NCBI GenBank assembly: GCA_019634615.1
Contig: JAHCAZ010000017.1
Span: 1 to 64,000 of the forward strand
Direction: 5' to 3'
DNA from: Opitutaceae bacterium
GTDB taxonomy: Bacteria > Verrucomicrobiota > Verrucomicrobiia > Opitutales > Opitutaceae
DNA: 64,000 bases
The notes beneath the pieces are model-generated. The model was not told the DNA's origin. It worked only from the letters and a program-made list of their open reading frames with translations, and ran no database searches. Of this stretch, positions 44,020 to 52,764 are shown piece after piece. Each line of letters begins with the position of its first letter. Positions within the stretch are counted from its first letter, which is position 1. A program made the position numbers and the translations under genes.

Positions 44020-44619
44020 ATGAAAGATGACACTCCAGTGCAAACCAAACCTGCGGGAATGACCACCCCGGTAGATTTCACCACTTTCATGCGCAACTAT
44101 CAGAACATGGTCTTCACCACCGCGATCCGGCTCGTCGGCAACGAGGCGCAGGCGGAGGACATTTCGCAGGAGGTGTTCCTGAAGGCGTATGAGCATTTCG
44201 AGTCCCTCCAGACGAGCGTGACGGCCGGCGGCTGGCTCAAGACGGTGACCACGAACCTTTCGCTGAATCACCTCACGCGTTACCGCAACCGCTGGCGCTT
44301 CTTCTCGGAGTTCCGGCGCGTCGACGACGATGCCGGCGACGACGAACCCGAGATCGAGTTTGCCTCGCCGGAGAATTTCCTCAGCGGGCTCGACGCCGAC
44401 GAGCGCCGCACCTGGGTCGAGCAGGCCCTCGCCAAGCTGCCGGACCACCAGCGCGTGCCGCTGACCCTCTTTCATTTCGACGACATGCCCTACGAGGACA
44501 TCGCGAAGAAGCTGGGCGTGTCGCTCGCCAAGGTGAAGACCGACATCCTGCGCGCCCGCGCCGCCCTGGCCCGCATCCTCGCCCGCACGGGCACCCGCCA
44601 CGAAACCTTTCAACCCTGA
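44020..44619 (+). CDS. ECF-type RNA polymerase sigma factor
   Basis: A 199-residue sigma-70 family factor. Region 2 (FTTFMRNYQNMVFTTAIRLVGNEAQAEDISQEVFLKAYEHF; split here at several points) lies in residues 20-70. Region 4 is YEDIAKKLGVSLAKVKTDILRARAALA (residues ~152-180, shown in part). Between them lies an acidic linker (VDDDAGDDEPEIEF). The next gene starts 5 bases after and encodes a small membrane protein with an anti-sigma layout, and a bactofilin-like/RDD membrane protein follows. The likely role is an envelope-stress regulon that includes these genes. Confidence 0.9.
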   Translation: MKDDTPVQTKPAGMTTPVDFTTFMRNYQNMVFTTAIRLVGNEAQAEDISQEVFLKAYEHFESLQTSVTAGGWLKTVTTNLSLNHLTRYRNRWRFFSEFRRVDDDAGDDEPEIEFASPENFLSGLDADERRTWVEQALAKLPDHQRVPLTLFHFDDMPYEDIAKKLGVSLAKVKTDILRARAALARILARTGTRHETFQP

Positions 44620-44624
44620 GCGCC

Positions 44625-45080
44625 ATGTCCAAGCCATCTCCCCAAGACCTCGAAAAGCTGATCCACCAGACCCTGCGCGCACTTCCGGAGCGCGAGGCGC
44701 CGCGCTCGCTCGAGCACCGGGTGCTCGCGGCGATCGCCGCGCGCCAGGCGCTGCCCTGGTGGCGGCAGTCCTTCACGCATTGGCCGGTTGCGGCGCGCAG
44801 CGTCTTCCTCGTTGCCAGCGCGGTGTTTGCCGCCGCCGTGCTCGCCGGCTATTTCCGCGCCACCGGCCAGGTGCAGGCCACTTCGCTGCTGGCCGGGCCG
44901 CTCGAAGCCTGGGCGCGGGTCCAGGCCTTAGCCGGTGTCATCAGCGATCTCGGCGGCGTGGTCTGGCGCAGCATCCCGAGCCTGTGGATCTACGGCGCCC
45001 TGGCCTTCGCCGCCACGATGTACGCCGCGTTCTTCGGCCTCGGCGCCGCGGCCTACCGCACCTTTTTCGCCCAACGTTAA
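44625..45080 (+). CDS. Small membrane protein, probable anti-sigma factor
   Basis: A 151-residue protein. Residues 1-45 are a soluble helical segment with a LEKLIHQTLRALPEREAPRSLEHRVLAAI pattern (given in part), typical of the part of anti-sigma factors that precedes the membrane. Two transmembrane helices follow (about 58-78 and 123-143). It has no zinc-binding HxxxCxxC motif. The gene starts 5 bases after the sigma gene. Function as an anti-sigma factor is an inference from position and layout. Confidence 0.65.
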   Translation: MSKPSPQDLEKLIHQTLRALPEREAPRSLEHRVLAAIAARQALPWWRQSFTHWPVAARSVFLVASAVFAAAVLAGYFRATGQVQATSLLAGPLEAWARVQALAGVISDLGGVVWRSIPSLWIYGALAFAATMYAAFFGLGAAAYRTFFAQR

Positions 45081-45098
45081 CCCCGCCCCATTTCCATC

Positions 45099-46898
45099 AT
45101 GAATTACTTCCGCCCAACCTCCTTATTGGCCCTCCTGCTGGCTGCTTCCAGCCTGGTCCTGGGTCAGATCCTCTGGGCCCAGACCGTCGAGCCGGCCAAG
45201 CCCGTCGAGGAGGCCGCCCCGGTCGCGACTGCCACCGAGGAGCCCGCCACCGCCAGCGAGGCCGCCGCCCAGGCGGCTCCCGCTGCGACCGAACCGCCGG
45301 TCGCCGCGACTCCAGCTCCCGCGGCTGAGCCCGCCGTCGTGGAAGAAGCGGCTCCCGCCGCGCCCGAAGCCGAAGCGGCGCCGGAGTCGACCGAACTTCG
45401 CCGCCTCGACGAGGCGGAAACGCAGATTGCGACCGATGACGCAACCGAGGCTGAACCCGAGGCCGCGGCCGCCGCGACCGGAGATTCCTCCGTCAAGGTC
45501 AAGCGGCGCCGGCAGCATCACTCCAACCAGATGCCGTTCGGCGATCACATCATCGCCGAGGGCAGCACCGTTTTCGAGGCGGTTTCGGTCATGGGTTCAA
45601 CCACCGTCAATGGGGTGGTCGAGCGCCAGGCGGTTTCCATCTTCGGCGACACGCGGGTCAATGGTTCAATCGGCCACGAGGCGATCGCGATTCTCGGCAA
45701 TGTGTATATCAACGGCGCCGTTGGTGGCGAAGTGGTGGCCGTGCTGGGTGACGTGGACCTCGGCCCGAAGGCCGACGTGAAGGGCGACATCGTCGTCATC
45801 GGCGGCAAGGTGAATCGCGTTCCTGAGGCCACCTTCAAGGGCGATCTCCAGCAAATCCCGGTGCCCATGTGGTCCACGGAAAAACTCGTGGGGCTGAAGA
45901 CCTGGTTCAAGGAATGCGTCCTCTGGGGCCGGCCGCTGGCCTTTGGCCGCAACCTGGGTTGGGCCTGGATGATCGCCATCGCGGTGTTCTCCCTGTATGT
46001 CCTGCTCGCCCTGCTGTTCCCGCGCGCGTTCGAGAAGTGTGCGCAGACGCTCGAGGAGCGTCCGGGGTCCTCGTTCCTGGCCGTGTTGCTCACGATCCTC
46101 ATCATCCCGGTGCTGATCGTGCTGCTGATCATCACGGGCGTCGGCGTCCTCCTGCTGCCGTTCGTCATCGTCGGCCTGATTCTCGGCAGTATTTTCGGCA
46201 AGGCCGTGATGCACGCCTGGCTGGGGCGCCGCATCACCTGCTATTTTGGGCCCGGCCCGATGCAGCATGTCGCCGTCGCCACTTTCCTGGGCAGTGTCAT
46301 CCTCCTGCTCCTCTACACGGTGCCGTTCCTGGGGTTCATCCTCTTCAAGGTGCTCGGCATCATCGGACTCGGTGTCGTGGTCTACACGATCATCCTGGCC
46401 ACGCGGCGCGAAAAGCCGCCCGTGGTGGTGACGCCGGCGGCCGGGTATGCGGCCGCAGGCGCGGCGGCCGGTGCGGCCGAGCCGGCCATGGCGCCGCCGC
46501 CGCTGGCCGCCGTCGCCGCCGCGGCGCTGCCGCGGGCCGGCTTCTGGATCCGCATCGCGGCGTCGGCGATCGATGCCGTGCTGGTTGGAATTGTCACGGG
46601 GGTGACGCACACCGGCGAGGCGTTGCCGGCCATTTTCGCCGCCTACTGCGTGGTGATGTGGGCCATGAAGGGTACGACCATCGGCGGCATCATCTGTGGA
46701 CTCAAGGTCGTGCGCCTCGACGACCGCAAGGTCGACTGGATCGTGGCGGTCGTGCGCGGCCTGGGCGGGTTCCTTTCGCTGGCGGTGGCCGGGCTGGGCT
46801 TCCTCTGGGTCGCCTTCGACGACCAGAAGCAGTCGTGGCACGACAAGATCGCCGGCACCACCATCGTGCGGGTGCCGAAGGGCATGGCCCTGCTCTGA
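45099..46898 (+). CDS. Bactofilin-like beta-helix / multi-TM / RDD-domain membrane protein
   Basis: A 599-residue protein with an unusual mix. Signal peptide (LLALLLAASSLVLGQILWA), then an Ala/Glu/Pro-rich linker (30-125). Next come polymer-forming repeats of the bactofilin/DUF type (about 150-245: VFEAVSVMGSTTVNGVVERQ, VSIFGDTRVNGSIGHEAIAIL, in parts). Four to five transmembrane helices follow (about 285-430), then a Pro/Ala linker (445-475) and a C-terminal RDD domain (RAGFWIRIAASAIDAVLVGI, then WHDKIAGTTIV). The gene is last in the sigma/anti-sigma operon and is followed by a strong terminator. It may be both a product and a target of the sigma factor. Confidence 0.8.
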   Translation: MNYFRPTSLLALLLAASSLVLGQILWAQTVEPAKPVEEAAPVATATEEPATASEAAAQAAPAATEPPVAATPAPAAEPAVVEEAAPAAPEAEAAPESTELRRLDEAETQIATDDATEAEPEAAAAATGDSSVKVKRRRQHHSNQMPFGDHIIAEGSTVFEAVSVMGSTTVNGVVERQAVSIFGDTRVNGSIGHEAIAILGNVYINGAVGGEVVAVLGDVDLGPKADVKGDIVVIGGKVNRVPEATFKGDLQQIPVPMWSTEKLVGLKTWFKECVLWGRPLAFGRNLGWAWMIAIAVFSLYVLLALLFPRAFEKCAQTLEERPGSSFLAVLLTILIIPVLIVLLIITGVGVLLLPFVIVGLILGSIFGKAVMHAWLGRRITCYFGPGPMQHVAVATFLGSVILLLLYTVPFLGFILFKVLGIIGLGVVVYTIILATRREKPPVVVTPAAGYAAAGAAAGAAEPAMAPPPLAAVAAAALPRAGFWIRIAASAIDAVLVGIVTGVTHTGEALPAIFAAYCVVMWAMKGTTIGGIICGLKVVRLDDRKVDWIVAVVRGLGGFLSLAVAGLGFLWVAFDDQKQSWHDKIAGTTIVRVPKGMALL

Positions 46899-46920
46899 TC
46901 CCCGCTTCCGCGGAAGCGCG

Positions 46921-46950
46921 ACGCCCCGGGCCTTTTCCGGGGCGTTTTTT
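46921..46950 (+). terminator. Rho-independent terminator of the sigma operon
   Basis: A 9-bp stem (46921-46929 with 46937-46945), 7-base loop, then six T. It starts 23 bases after the stop codon. Confidence 0.92.
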
Positions 46951-47177
46951 GTGCCCGGTCGCCGCGGCGACAACGGCGTTTCCCCCTTCTTTTGAAGCGG
47001 TTCCACGGCGCGGTGGAATCGCGGCAAGGGGGGTGTTTTTCTAGCAGTGTGTTACGGACGGGTCACGAAAAATGGGTTGATTACCGGCCAAAAAACACAT
47101 TTGTCATAACCAAGAGAACATGCGGGGCCGCCCGCTCTCTTGCCTAAACACACAACACACAACTGAACTACAAACCC

Positions 47178-50153
47178 ATGAAACGTTCCGAAAGGAAAGT
47201 TGCAGCGGGAGCTTATGCCGTCTTCACGAAGGCCGTTCGCTCCACGACTGCATTTTACGGTTCGCTGATTAACGCGCTTGTCGCCTTGGCCTTGGTAGTG
47301 GGCCTCACGGCAACGGGTTATGCTCAGATGAATACCGACGGTTACATCTACGGCCAGGTTGAAGGCGCCGGTGATGTCACGGTCGTCGCAGAGAACACTG
47401 AAACCGGACTGAAGCGTGACGCTAAGCCCGATACCCGCGGTAACTATCGCATCGCCGCCCTGCCGGTCGGTGTCTACCGTGTCACCCTGAAGAAGGCTGG
47501 CGCTGCCGACCAGATCCGCGAGAACGTCCGCGTCAACCTCGGCTCCGGCTCGAGCGTTCGCTTCGGCGTTGAGGTCAAGGAGACCGACGTCGTGCAGCTT
47601 GAGGCCTATGAGGTCAGCAGCACGAGCGTGTCGCCGATCGACGTGTCCCAGACTGCGGCCGTCACCATCCTGACCGAGACCACGATCGACCTCCTCCCGG
47701 TCGCGCGTAACGTCAACAGCGTCGCCCTCCTCGCCCCCGGCACGACCCAGGGTGACTCCGCCTTCGGTGGTGTCTCCTTCGGTGGTTCCTCGGTCGCTGA
47801 GAATGCCGTCTACATCAACGGTTTCAACGTGACGAACTTCCGCAATGGTCTCGGCAACAGCACGGTGCCCTTCGAGTTCTACAAGGAATTCCAGGTCAAC
47901 ACCGGCGGTTACAGCGCCGAGTTCGGCCGTTCGACCGGTGGCGTCGTCTCGACCGTCACCAAGCGCGGTACCAACACCTGGCACTTCGGCGCCAACACCT
48001 ACTACGAGCCCAACGCGCTCTCCGACACGATTCCTGACGTCATCTGGAAGGGCTCCCGCCTGATCAACAACCAGCAGGACTACAACGAATCGTGGACGTC
48101 CAACATCTACGCCGGCGGTCCCATCATCAAGGACAAGCTCTTCATCTACGGCCTCTATAACCTCCGCGACAACACCTCCAAGTTCGTCAGCGGCGGCGCG
48201 TACTACCAGGACAAGGCCACCGACCCCTTCTGGGGCGTCAAGGTCGACTGGCAGATCACGCCTGACCACAAGCTCGAGTACACGGGCTTCTCCGACAAGA
48301 GCGACATCGAGCGCGGCCAGTGGAACTACAACTCCACGGTGGAACAGCGCACCGCCTACGTCGGCGCGACGCTCTTCAAGCGTGGTGGCAAGAACCACAT
48401 CGCCAGCTACTCGGGCAGCTTCCTGGACGACAAGCTGCAGGTCCGCGCCCTCTACGGCGAAGGCAAGTACAACCGCACCGACGCCGGTGCCGGTGACTCC
48501 TATCCCTACATCCTCGACCAGCGCGTTGTTCCCCAGGTCACCCGCGGTCTGGCCACGACGCTCCAGCCGGGCACCAAGGAAGACGAGCGCAAGGCGATGC
48601 GGTTCGACGGTTCGCTGAACATTTGGAACCAGACGATCCGCTTCGGCTACGACCAGGAGACGAACACGGCTACCGACTCGATCTTCTACTCCGGTCACGT
48701 CTACTACCGCCTGAACAACCGCCCGTCCTCCGGCATCGTCAACGGCGTGGCCATGCCCGCCGATGCGACCCAGTACACGCGCGTGCGCGTTTACGAGAAC
48801 GGCGGCGCCTTCGAGGTGGTCACGACCGCCTACTACATCGAGGACACCGTGAAGTTCATCGACGACCGCCTGCTCGTCACGGCCGGTCTGCGTAACGAGA
48901 CGTTCGACAACAAGAACGCCCTCGGCCAGAGCTTCGCCAAGATCAACGACCAGATCGCCCCCCGTGTCGCCGCTTCGTTCGACGTCAGGGGTGACGGCAA
49001 ATCCAAGATCTTCGGTAACTTCGGCCACTACTACCTCCCGATTGCCGCCAACACGAACATCCGCATGGCCGGCACCGAGCTCTTCACGGAAGACTACTAC
49101 GTAATGACGGGCGTCAACTCCGACTACACCCCGATCCTGGGGCAGAAGCTCGGCGGCAAGGTCGTGTTCTCCGACGGTTCGGTCAAGGATGCCCGCACCA
49201 TCGTGAACCAGGATCTCGAGCCGATGTACCAGGAGGAGTTCATCCTCGGTTACCAGACGGCCCTCGGCAAGCACTGGTCCGCGACCCTCCGCGGCACCTA
49301 CCGCAACCTGGCCAGCACCATGGAGGACGTCGCGGTCGACGCGGCCCTCAACAAGTACGCCAAGTCCAAGGGCTACGACACCCTCTACGGTTTCGACGCC
49401 CACGGCTTCGACTACTATGTGCTGACCAACCCCGGCAAGCCGATCTCCATGTACGTGGACTTCGGCTCGGGCACCCTGGAGCAGGTTTCCCTCTCCGCGG
49501 GCGACCTCGGTTACCCCGAGGCCGTGCGTAAGTACTACGCCATCGAGCTCCTGCTCGAGCGCCTGTGGGACAAGAAGTGGTACGCCAACTTCCAGTACAC
49601 CTGGTCGCAGAGCTACGGCAACTACGAGGGCTGGGTCCGCTCCGACAACGGTCAGGACGACGCGGGTATCACCACCCTCTTCGACCAGCCCGGCCTGCTC
49701 GACGGCGCCTATGGCTCCCTGCCGAACGACAAGCGTCACAAGATCAAGATCTTCGGCGCTTACCAGCTGACCGAAGAGCTCCAGGCCGGTGTCAACCTCA
49801 TCGCGCAGTCCGGTCGTGCGATCAACGCCTTCGGCGTGCATCCCACTGACCAATTCGCCGCCGATTACGGTGCTGAGTCCTTCTACTACCAGGGCGTGCT
49901 CGCTCCCCGCGGCTCCCAAGGTCGTACGGGCTGGACTTATCCGCTCGATCTGTCCCTCAAGTACCGTCCGAAGTGGGCCAAGGATCGCCTGACGCTCGGT
50001 GTCGACGTCTTCAACGTCTTCAACGAGCTCGAGCCGACCGAGGTCTCGGAAATCGCCGAGCTCAGCGACGGTTCGCTCCGCAAGGAGTTCCTGTCGCCGG
50101 TGGCCTTCCAGACCCCGCGCTACTGGCGCTTCAGCGCTGAGTACTCCTACTAA
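47178..50153 (+). CDS. TonB-dependent receptor with N-terminal carboxypeptidase-regulatory-like domain
   Basis: A 991-residue outer-membrane receptor. The long signal region (MKRSERKVAAGAYAV..., hydrophobic core ALVALALVVGLTATGYA) is followed by a carboxypeptidase-regulatory-like domain (residues ~55-135, DVTVVAENTETGLKRD, GNYRIAALPVGVYRVTLK), the plug (TVTILTETTIDLLP-like; APGTTQGDSAFGGVSF; VNTGGYSAEFGRSTGGVVSTVTKRG in part), and a 22-strand-type barrel ending in RFSAEYSY with a terminal aromatic. This type, common in Opitutaceae, imports oligosaccharides. The 5' leader is A/C-rich and lacks Shine-Dalgarno sequence. The gene is flanked by terminators, so it is monocistronic. Confidence 0.92.
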   Translation: MKRSERKVAAGAYAVFTKAVRSTTAFYGSLINALVALALVVGLTATGYAQMNTDGYIYGQVEGAGDVTVVAENTETGLKRDAKPDTRGNYRIAALPVGVYRVTLKKAGAADQIRENVRVNLGSGSSVRFGVEVKETDVVQLEAYEVSSTSVSPIDVSQTAAVTILTETTIDLLPVARNVNSVALLAPGTTQGDSAFGGVSFGGSSVAENAVYINGFNVTNFRNGLGNSTVPFEFYKEFQVNTGGYSAEFGRSTGGVVSTVTKRGTNTWHFGANTYYEPNALSDTIPDVIWKGSRLINNQQDYNESWTSNIYAGGPIIKDKLFIYGLYNLRDNTSKFVSGGAYYQDKATDPFWGVKVDWQITPDHKLEYTGFSDKSDIERGQWNYNSTVEQRTAYVGATLFKRGGKNHIASYSGSFLDDKLQVRALYGEGKYNRTDAGAGDSYPYILDQRVVPQVTRGLATTLQPGTKEDERKAMRFDGSLNIWNQTIRFGYDQETNTATDSIFYSGHVYYRLNNRPSSGIVNGVAMPADATQYTRVRVYENGGAFEVVTTAYYIEDTVKFIDDRLLVTAGLRNETFDNKNALGQSFAKINDQIAPRVAASFDVRGDGKSKIFGNFGHYYLPIAANTNIRMAGTELFTEDYYVMTGVNSDYTPILGQKLGGKVVFSDGSVKDARTIVNQDLEPMYQEEFILGYQTALGKHWSATLRGTYRNLASTMEDVAVDAALNKYAKSKGYDTLYGFDAHGFDYYVLTNPGKPISMYVDFGSGTLEQVSLSAGDLGYPEAVRKYYAIELLLERLWDKKWYANFQYTWSQSYGNYEGWVRSDNGQDDAGITTLFDQPGLLDGAYGSLPNDKRHKIKIFGAYQLTEELQAGVNLIAQSGRAINAFGVHPTDQFAADYGAESFYYQGVLAPRGSQGRTGWTYPLDLSLKYRPKWAKDRLTLGVDVFNVFNELEPTEVSEIAELSDGSLRKEFLSPVAFQTPRYWRFSAEYSY

Positions 50154-50188
50154 GGTTCCGGGTCTCGCGACCTGATCCAACGCTTCAA

Positions 50189-50217
50189 GGCGGCCGGTTC
50201 AACCGGCCGCCTTTTTC
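50189..50217 (+). terminator. Rho-independent terminator after the TonB receptor
   Basis: An 11-bp stem (50189-50199 with 50201-50211; in practice about 9 bp with a TTCAA loop) followed by five T. It ends 3 bases before the stop of the convergent GH20 gene. Confidence 0.9.
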
Positions 50218-50220
50218 TTT

Positions 50221-52179
50221 TCAGGTGATCCGGAGCGGCGGCAGCTCGAGGGTCCATGTGCGGTCGAGCGCGGGCAACCCGCGGCCCGGTGCCGGCGCCC
50301 CGAGCCGGATCCAGCGCCCGGCCCGCGTCGCCGCTGGTCTCACCGCCTTCGACCCGCTGGTGAGAACCAGGCGTCCGATCTTCACCGCCCCGGTGCCGCG
50401 CAACACCAGCCGCAGCCTCAGGTCGGCGGCCCCCGGGGGAATCGCGCACGGCGCCGAGTGCCGACGTATGCAGGCGCTGCGTCGCACCGCGGCGGCGGCC
50501 GCGAACTCGATCGTGTGGCAGGCCTTAAGGGTCACCCACGCGCCGTGGCGCCACTGCTGCAGCGTGACCTGTTGCACCGCCGGCGCGAAATTCCAGACAT
50601 CGTAGAATACCTGCCACCGGCCGCATACCGGGTTGGCGCCCAGGATGCGCGCCGGTTCTCGCCGCACCCGCCGCAGCCAGCCCAGCAGCGCGCGCAGCTG
50701 ACGGCGGTCCTGCTCGAGGATCATCCGGTTGGGGGCGTCGGCCGCGGGACGACGGGTGAGGGTCCACATCCGCGCTGCGGCCGAGGCGGCCGTTCGCCGT
50801 TGGCGCGCCAGGGCGGCGCCAGCCGCCAGCAGGGCCTCGATCCGGGCGCCGCTCAGTCGACGCCCGCGCGCGACCGCCCGGCGCAGGGCGAGGATCCCGG
50901 CCCGGGCCTGATGCACGAAGACATCGCGCTGCGCGAGGTACGTGCGCAAGGCCAGCGAGGCGTTCAGGGCGGCGGGCGCCGCCGCGCGTCGCAGGGCCTG
51001 CGCCACCGCCGTGACGCGGCGGAGTTCCTCGCGGTAGCCGGTCAGCCGCGGATATCCCGAGGCCAGGTTCCAGGCCCGGTTGATCTCCCAGCGGGCGTAG
51101 CCCGTGAACGCGGCGGCATCACCGGCCAGCAGGCTGCGGGCAATCGCCCGCGCCCGCGCCGGCCGGCCGCCCCACAGGCGCCGGGCGCCGGCCGCCAGCA
51201 GGGATGCCGGCGTCGGCGCCGACGGCTCCAGCCAGAGGCTTGCGACGGCGGCATCCACCAGCGTGGTCGTCTCCTGCGCGAGCCGGCTGGGCTCCCACGA
51301 CGTCATGAGAAAGCCCTCGGCCCCCACGGCGTGGCAGCGTTGCCACCACGACAAGGCATTCGCCAGGCGATCACCGAAAACCGGCATGGGCTCGTGTCGG
51401 AACGACCCGTTCATCGGGCAGCCCCAATAGGCGATGCCCTGCCGCTGGAGCGGCGCCGCCAAGTCGCGCGCGACGAAATTGAAGAACTCGACCCGCGGGT
51501 GGCGCCGGAACGGATAGTAGTACCAGTCGTAGGCGATCAGCCCGGCCGGCAGCAGCGGGATCGCCTCGGGCAGGAAATACAGCATGTCCGCCCACATCCC
51601 CGTGCGCAGGCCGAGTGACTGGTTGAGGGCGTGCAGTTGCCGCACATACCCCGCGAAATGCGCCGGCAAACCGCGGCGGGCCACGTCGGCGCGGCTCAGC
51701 GGATGCCGGCCCAGGTGAAAGGACTCGTCGAGGCCGACGTGCACCTTGCCCGTCGTGCAGAATGGCCGCATGTCCCGGAGCAGTTTCTCCGCCACCTCCA
51801 GGGTGCGTGGATGACTCGGGCAGATCTGGCCGGCCGGCCGCGGTCGGCCGGCTTCGTCGCGGAGTTCGTTCAGGTCGCGCAGCGCCGGCACCTTGATGAG
51901 ATACTGCGTGTGGCCGAGCAGGTTCACGATGGGGACGACGCCGATGCCGACGCGCGCCGCCGTCTCGGCCAGGCGCGCGAGTTCGCGGTACGAGTACGCG
52001 TCGCGGCGGGCCACTCCGGGCAGGCTGGGGTACGCGACGGCGTCCTCGAGATGCAGATACAGTTCCTGGTAACCCCAATCCGCATAGCGGGGCAGCTGGG
52101 CGAGCAGCCAATCCAGCCGCTCGACCTGGCGCGCCAGGTCCCACTGGAAGGCGCGGATCGGCGGGGAGGTCGCAGGCAT
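50221..52179 (-). CDS. Glycoside hydrolase family 20 (beta-hexosaminidase-like)
   Basis: A 652-residue enzyme with a GH20-type barrel in residues ~5-330: RAFQWDL at the start, YQELYLHLED, and the catalytic motif KVHVGLDES (Asp-Glu pair; Glu acts as acid/base). Later come YDWYYYPF and FLMTSWEPSRL. It lacks the usual N-terminal GH20b domain and signal peptide, as in intracellular hexosaminidase D-like proteins. A further ~320 residues follow, Arg/Ala-rich and helical, then a beta-sandwich-like end (RWQVFYDVWNFAP). Substrate: beta-N-acetylhexosaminides by family; not proven. The start lies 7 bases after a promoter-like element. Confidence 0.82.
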   Translation of the reverse strand: MPATSPPIRAFQWDLARQVERLDWLLAQLPRYADWGYQELYLHLEDAVAYPSLPGVARRDAYSYRELARLAETAARVGIGVVPIVNLLGHTQYLIKVPALRDLNELRDEAGRPRPAGQICPSHPRTLEVAEKLLRDMRPFCTTGKVHVGLDESFHLGRHPLSRADVARRGLPAHFAGYVRQLHALNQSLGLRTGMWADMLYFLPEAIPLLPAGLIAYDWYYYPFRRHPRVEFFNFVARDLAAPLQRQGIAYWGCPMNGSFRHEPMPVFGDRLANALSWWQRCHAVGAEGFLMTSWEPSRLAQETTTLVDAAVASLWLEPSAPTPASLLAAGARRLWGGRPARARAIARSLLAGDAAAFTGYARWEINRAWNLASGYPRLTGYREELRRVTAVAQALRRAAAPAALNASLALRTYLAQRDVFVHQARAGILALRRAVARGRRLSGARIEALLAAGAALARQRRTAASAAARMWTLTRRPAADAPNRMILEQDRRQLRALLGWLRRVRREPARILGANPVCGRWQVFYDVWNFAPAVQQVTLQQWRHGAWVTLKACHTIEFAAAAAVRRSACIRRHSAPCAIPPGAADLRLRLVLRGTGAVKIGRLVLTSGSKAVRPAATRAGRWIRLGAPAPGRGLPALDRTWTLELPPLRIT

Positions 52180-52186
52180 GCGATTG

Positions 52187-52215
52187 AGTTATCGCCGTCT
52201 TGAGTCGCGCGTAAA
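52187..52215 (-). promoter_or_regulatory. Candidate leaderless promoter of the GH20 gene
   Basis: On the minus strand TTTACG, 17 bases, ATAACT (or GATAAC with 16), then 7 bases to the ATG. It overlaps the divergent promoter at 52200. Confidence 0.45.
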
Positions 52216-52229
52216 GCCCCGGTTACCCT
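52200..52229 (+). promoter_or_regulatory. Candidate leaderless promoter of the MOSC gene
   Basis: TTGAGT, 18 bases, TACCCT, then 7 bases to the ATG. It overlaps the GH20 promoter on the other strand by 16 bases. Confidence 0.45.
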
Positions 52230-52236
52230 GCCCGTG

Positions 52237-52749
52237 ATGGCCGTCGTGATCCACCACCTCTATATTTCGCCCGGGCACAATTTCTTCGGGCGCCACGGGA
52301 TGCCGGCGGCGACCCATGCCACCGTCGAGGTGGAGCAGGTGACCTGCCGCGCCGGTCGCGGTCTCGAGGGCGACCGTTTCCTCGACTACAAGGAGGACTA
52401 CAAGGGCCAGATCACGTTTTTCGCCTGGGAAACCTACTCCGCGATCAAGGCGGCGCTGAACGTCCCGGCGCTCCCGCCGGGCGCGTTCCGCCGCAACGTG
52501 CTGGTCGAGGGCCTGGACCTGAATGCGCTCATCGGCCGCCGGTTCCACCTCGGCGGCATCGATTTCGAGGGCACGGTTGAAGCCAAGCCGTGCTACTGGA
52601 TGGAGCAGGCGGTGGCGCCCGGCGCCGAGGCCTGGCTCCTCGGTCGGGGCGGCCTGCGGGCGAAGATCCTGACGGATGGCGTGCTGGGCAAAGGGCCGGC
52701 CGCGTTTGCTTGGCTCGGGGAACCGAACCGCCCGGCGGACGTTCGTTGA
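52237..52749 (+). CDS. MOSC-domain protein
   Basis: A 170-residue stand-alone MOSC protein. Landmarks: ISPGHNFFG at the start, RAGRGLEGDRF, FFAWE, FRRNVLVEGLDLNALIGRRFHLG (split in two) and the late Cys in EAKPCYWME, the residue that in MOSC proteins relates to sulfur carrier or molybdopterin chemistry. Small stand-alone MOSC proteins are linked to molybdenum cofactor sulfuration or detoxification of N-hydroxylated compounds. A GTG directly before the ATG is an alternative start. Confidence 0.85.
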   Translation: MAVVIHHLYISPGHNFFGRHGMPAATHATVEVEQVTCRAGRGLEGDRFLDYKEDYKGQITFFAWETYSAIKAALNVPALPPGAFRRNVLVEGLDLNALIGRRFHLGGIDFEGTVEAKPCYWMEQAVAPGAEAWLLGRGGLRAKILTDGVLGKGPAAFAWLGEPNRPADVR

Positions 52750-52764
52750 CGAGCGGGTCCCGGG

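Noticed and set aside
47077..47110. TTGATT ... CATAAC as a promoter for the TonB receptor
   Set aside because: The spacer would be 22 bases, outside the usual range.
47052..50180. A 1042-codon minus-strand frame opposite the TonB receptor
   Set aside because: Val/Gly/Leu-rich without motif; the plus strand encodes a full receptor with signal peptide, plug and barrel.
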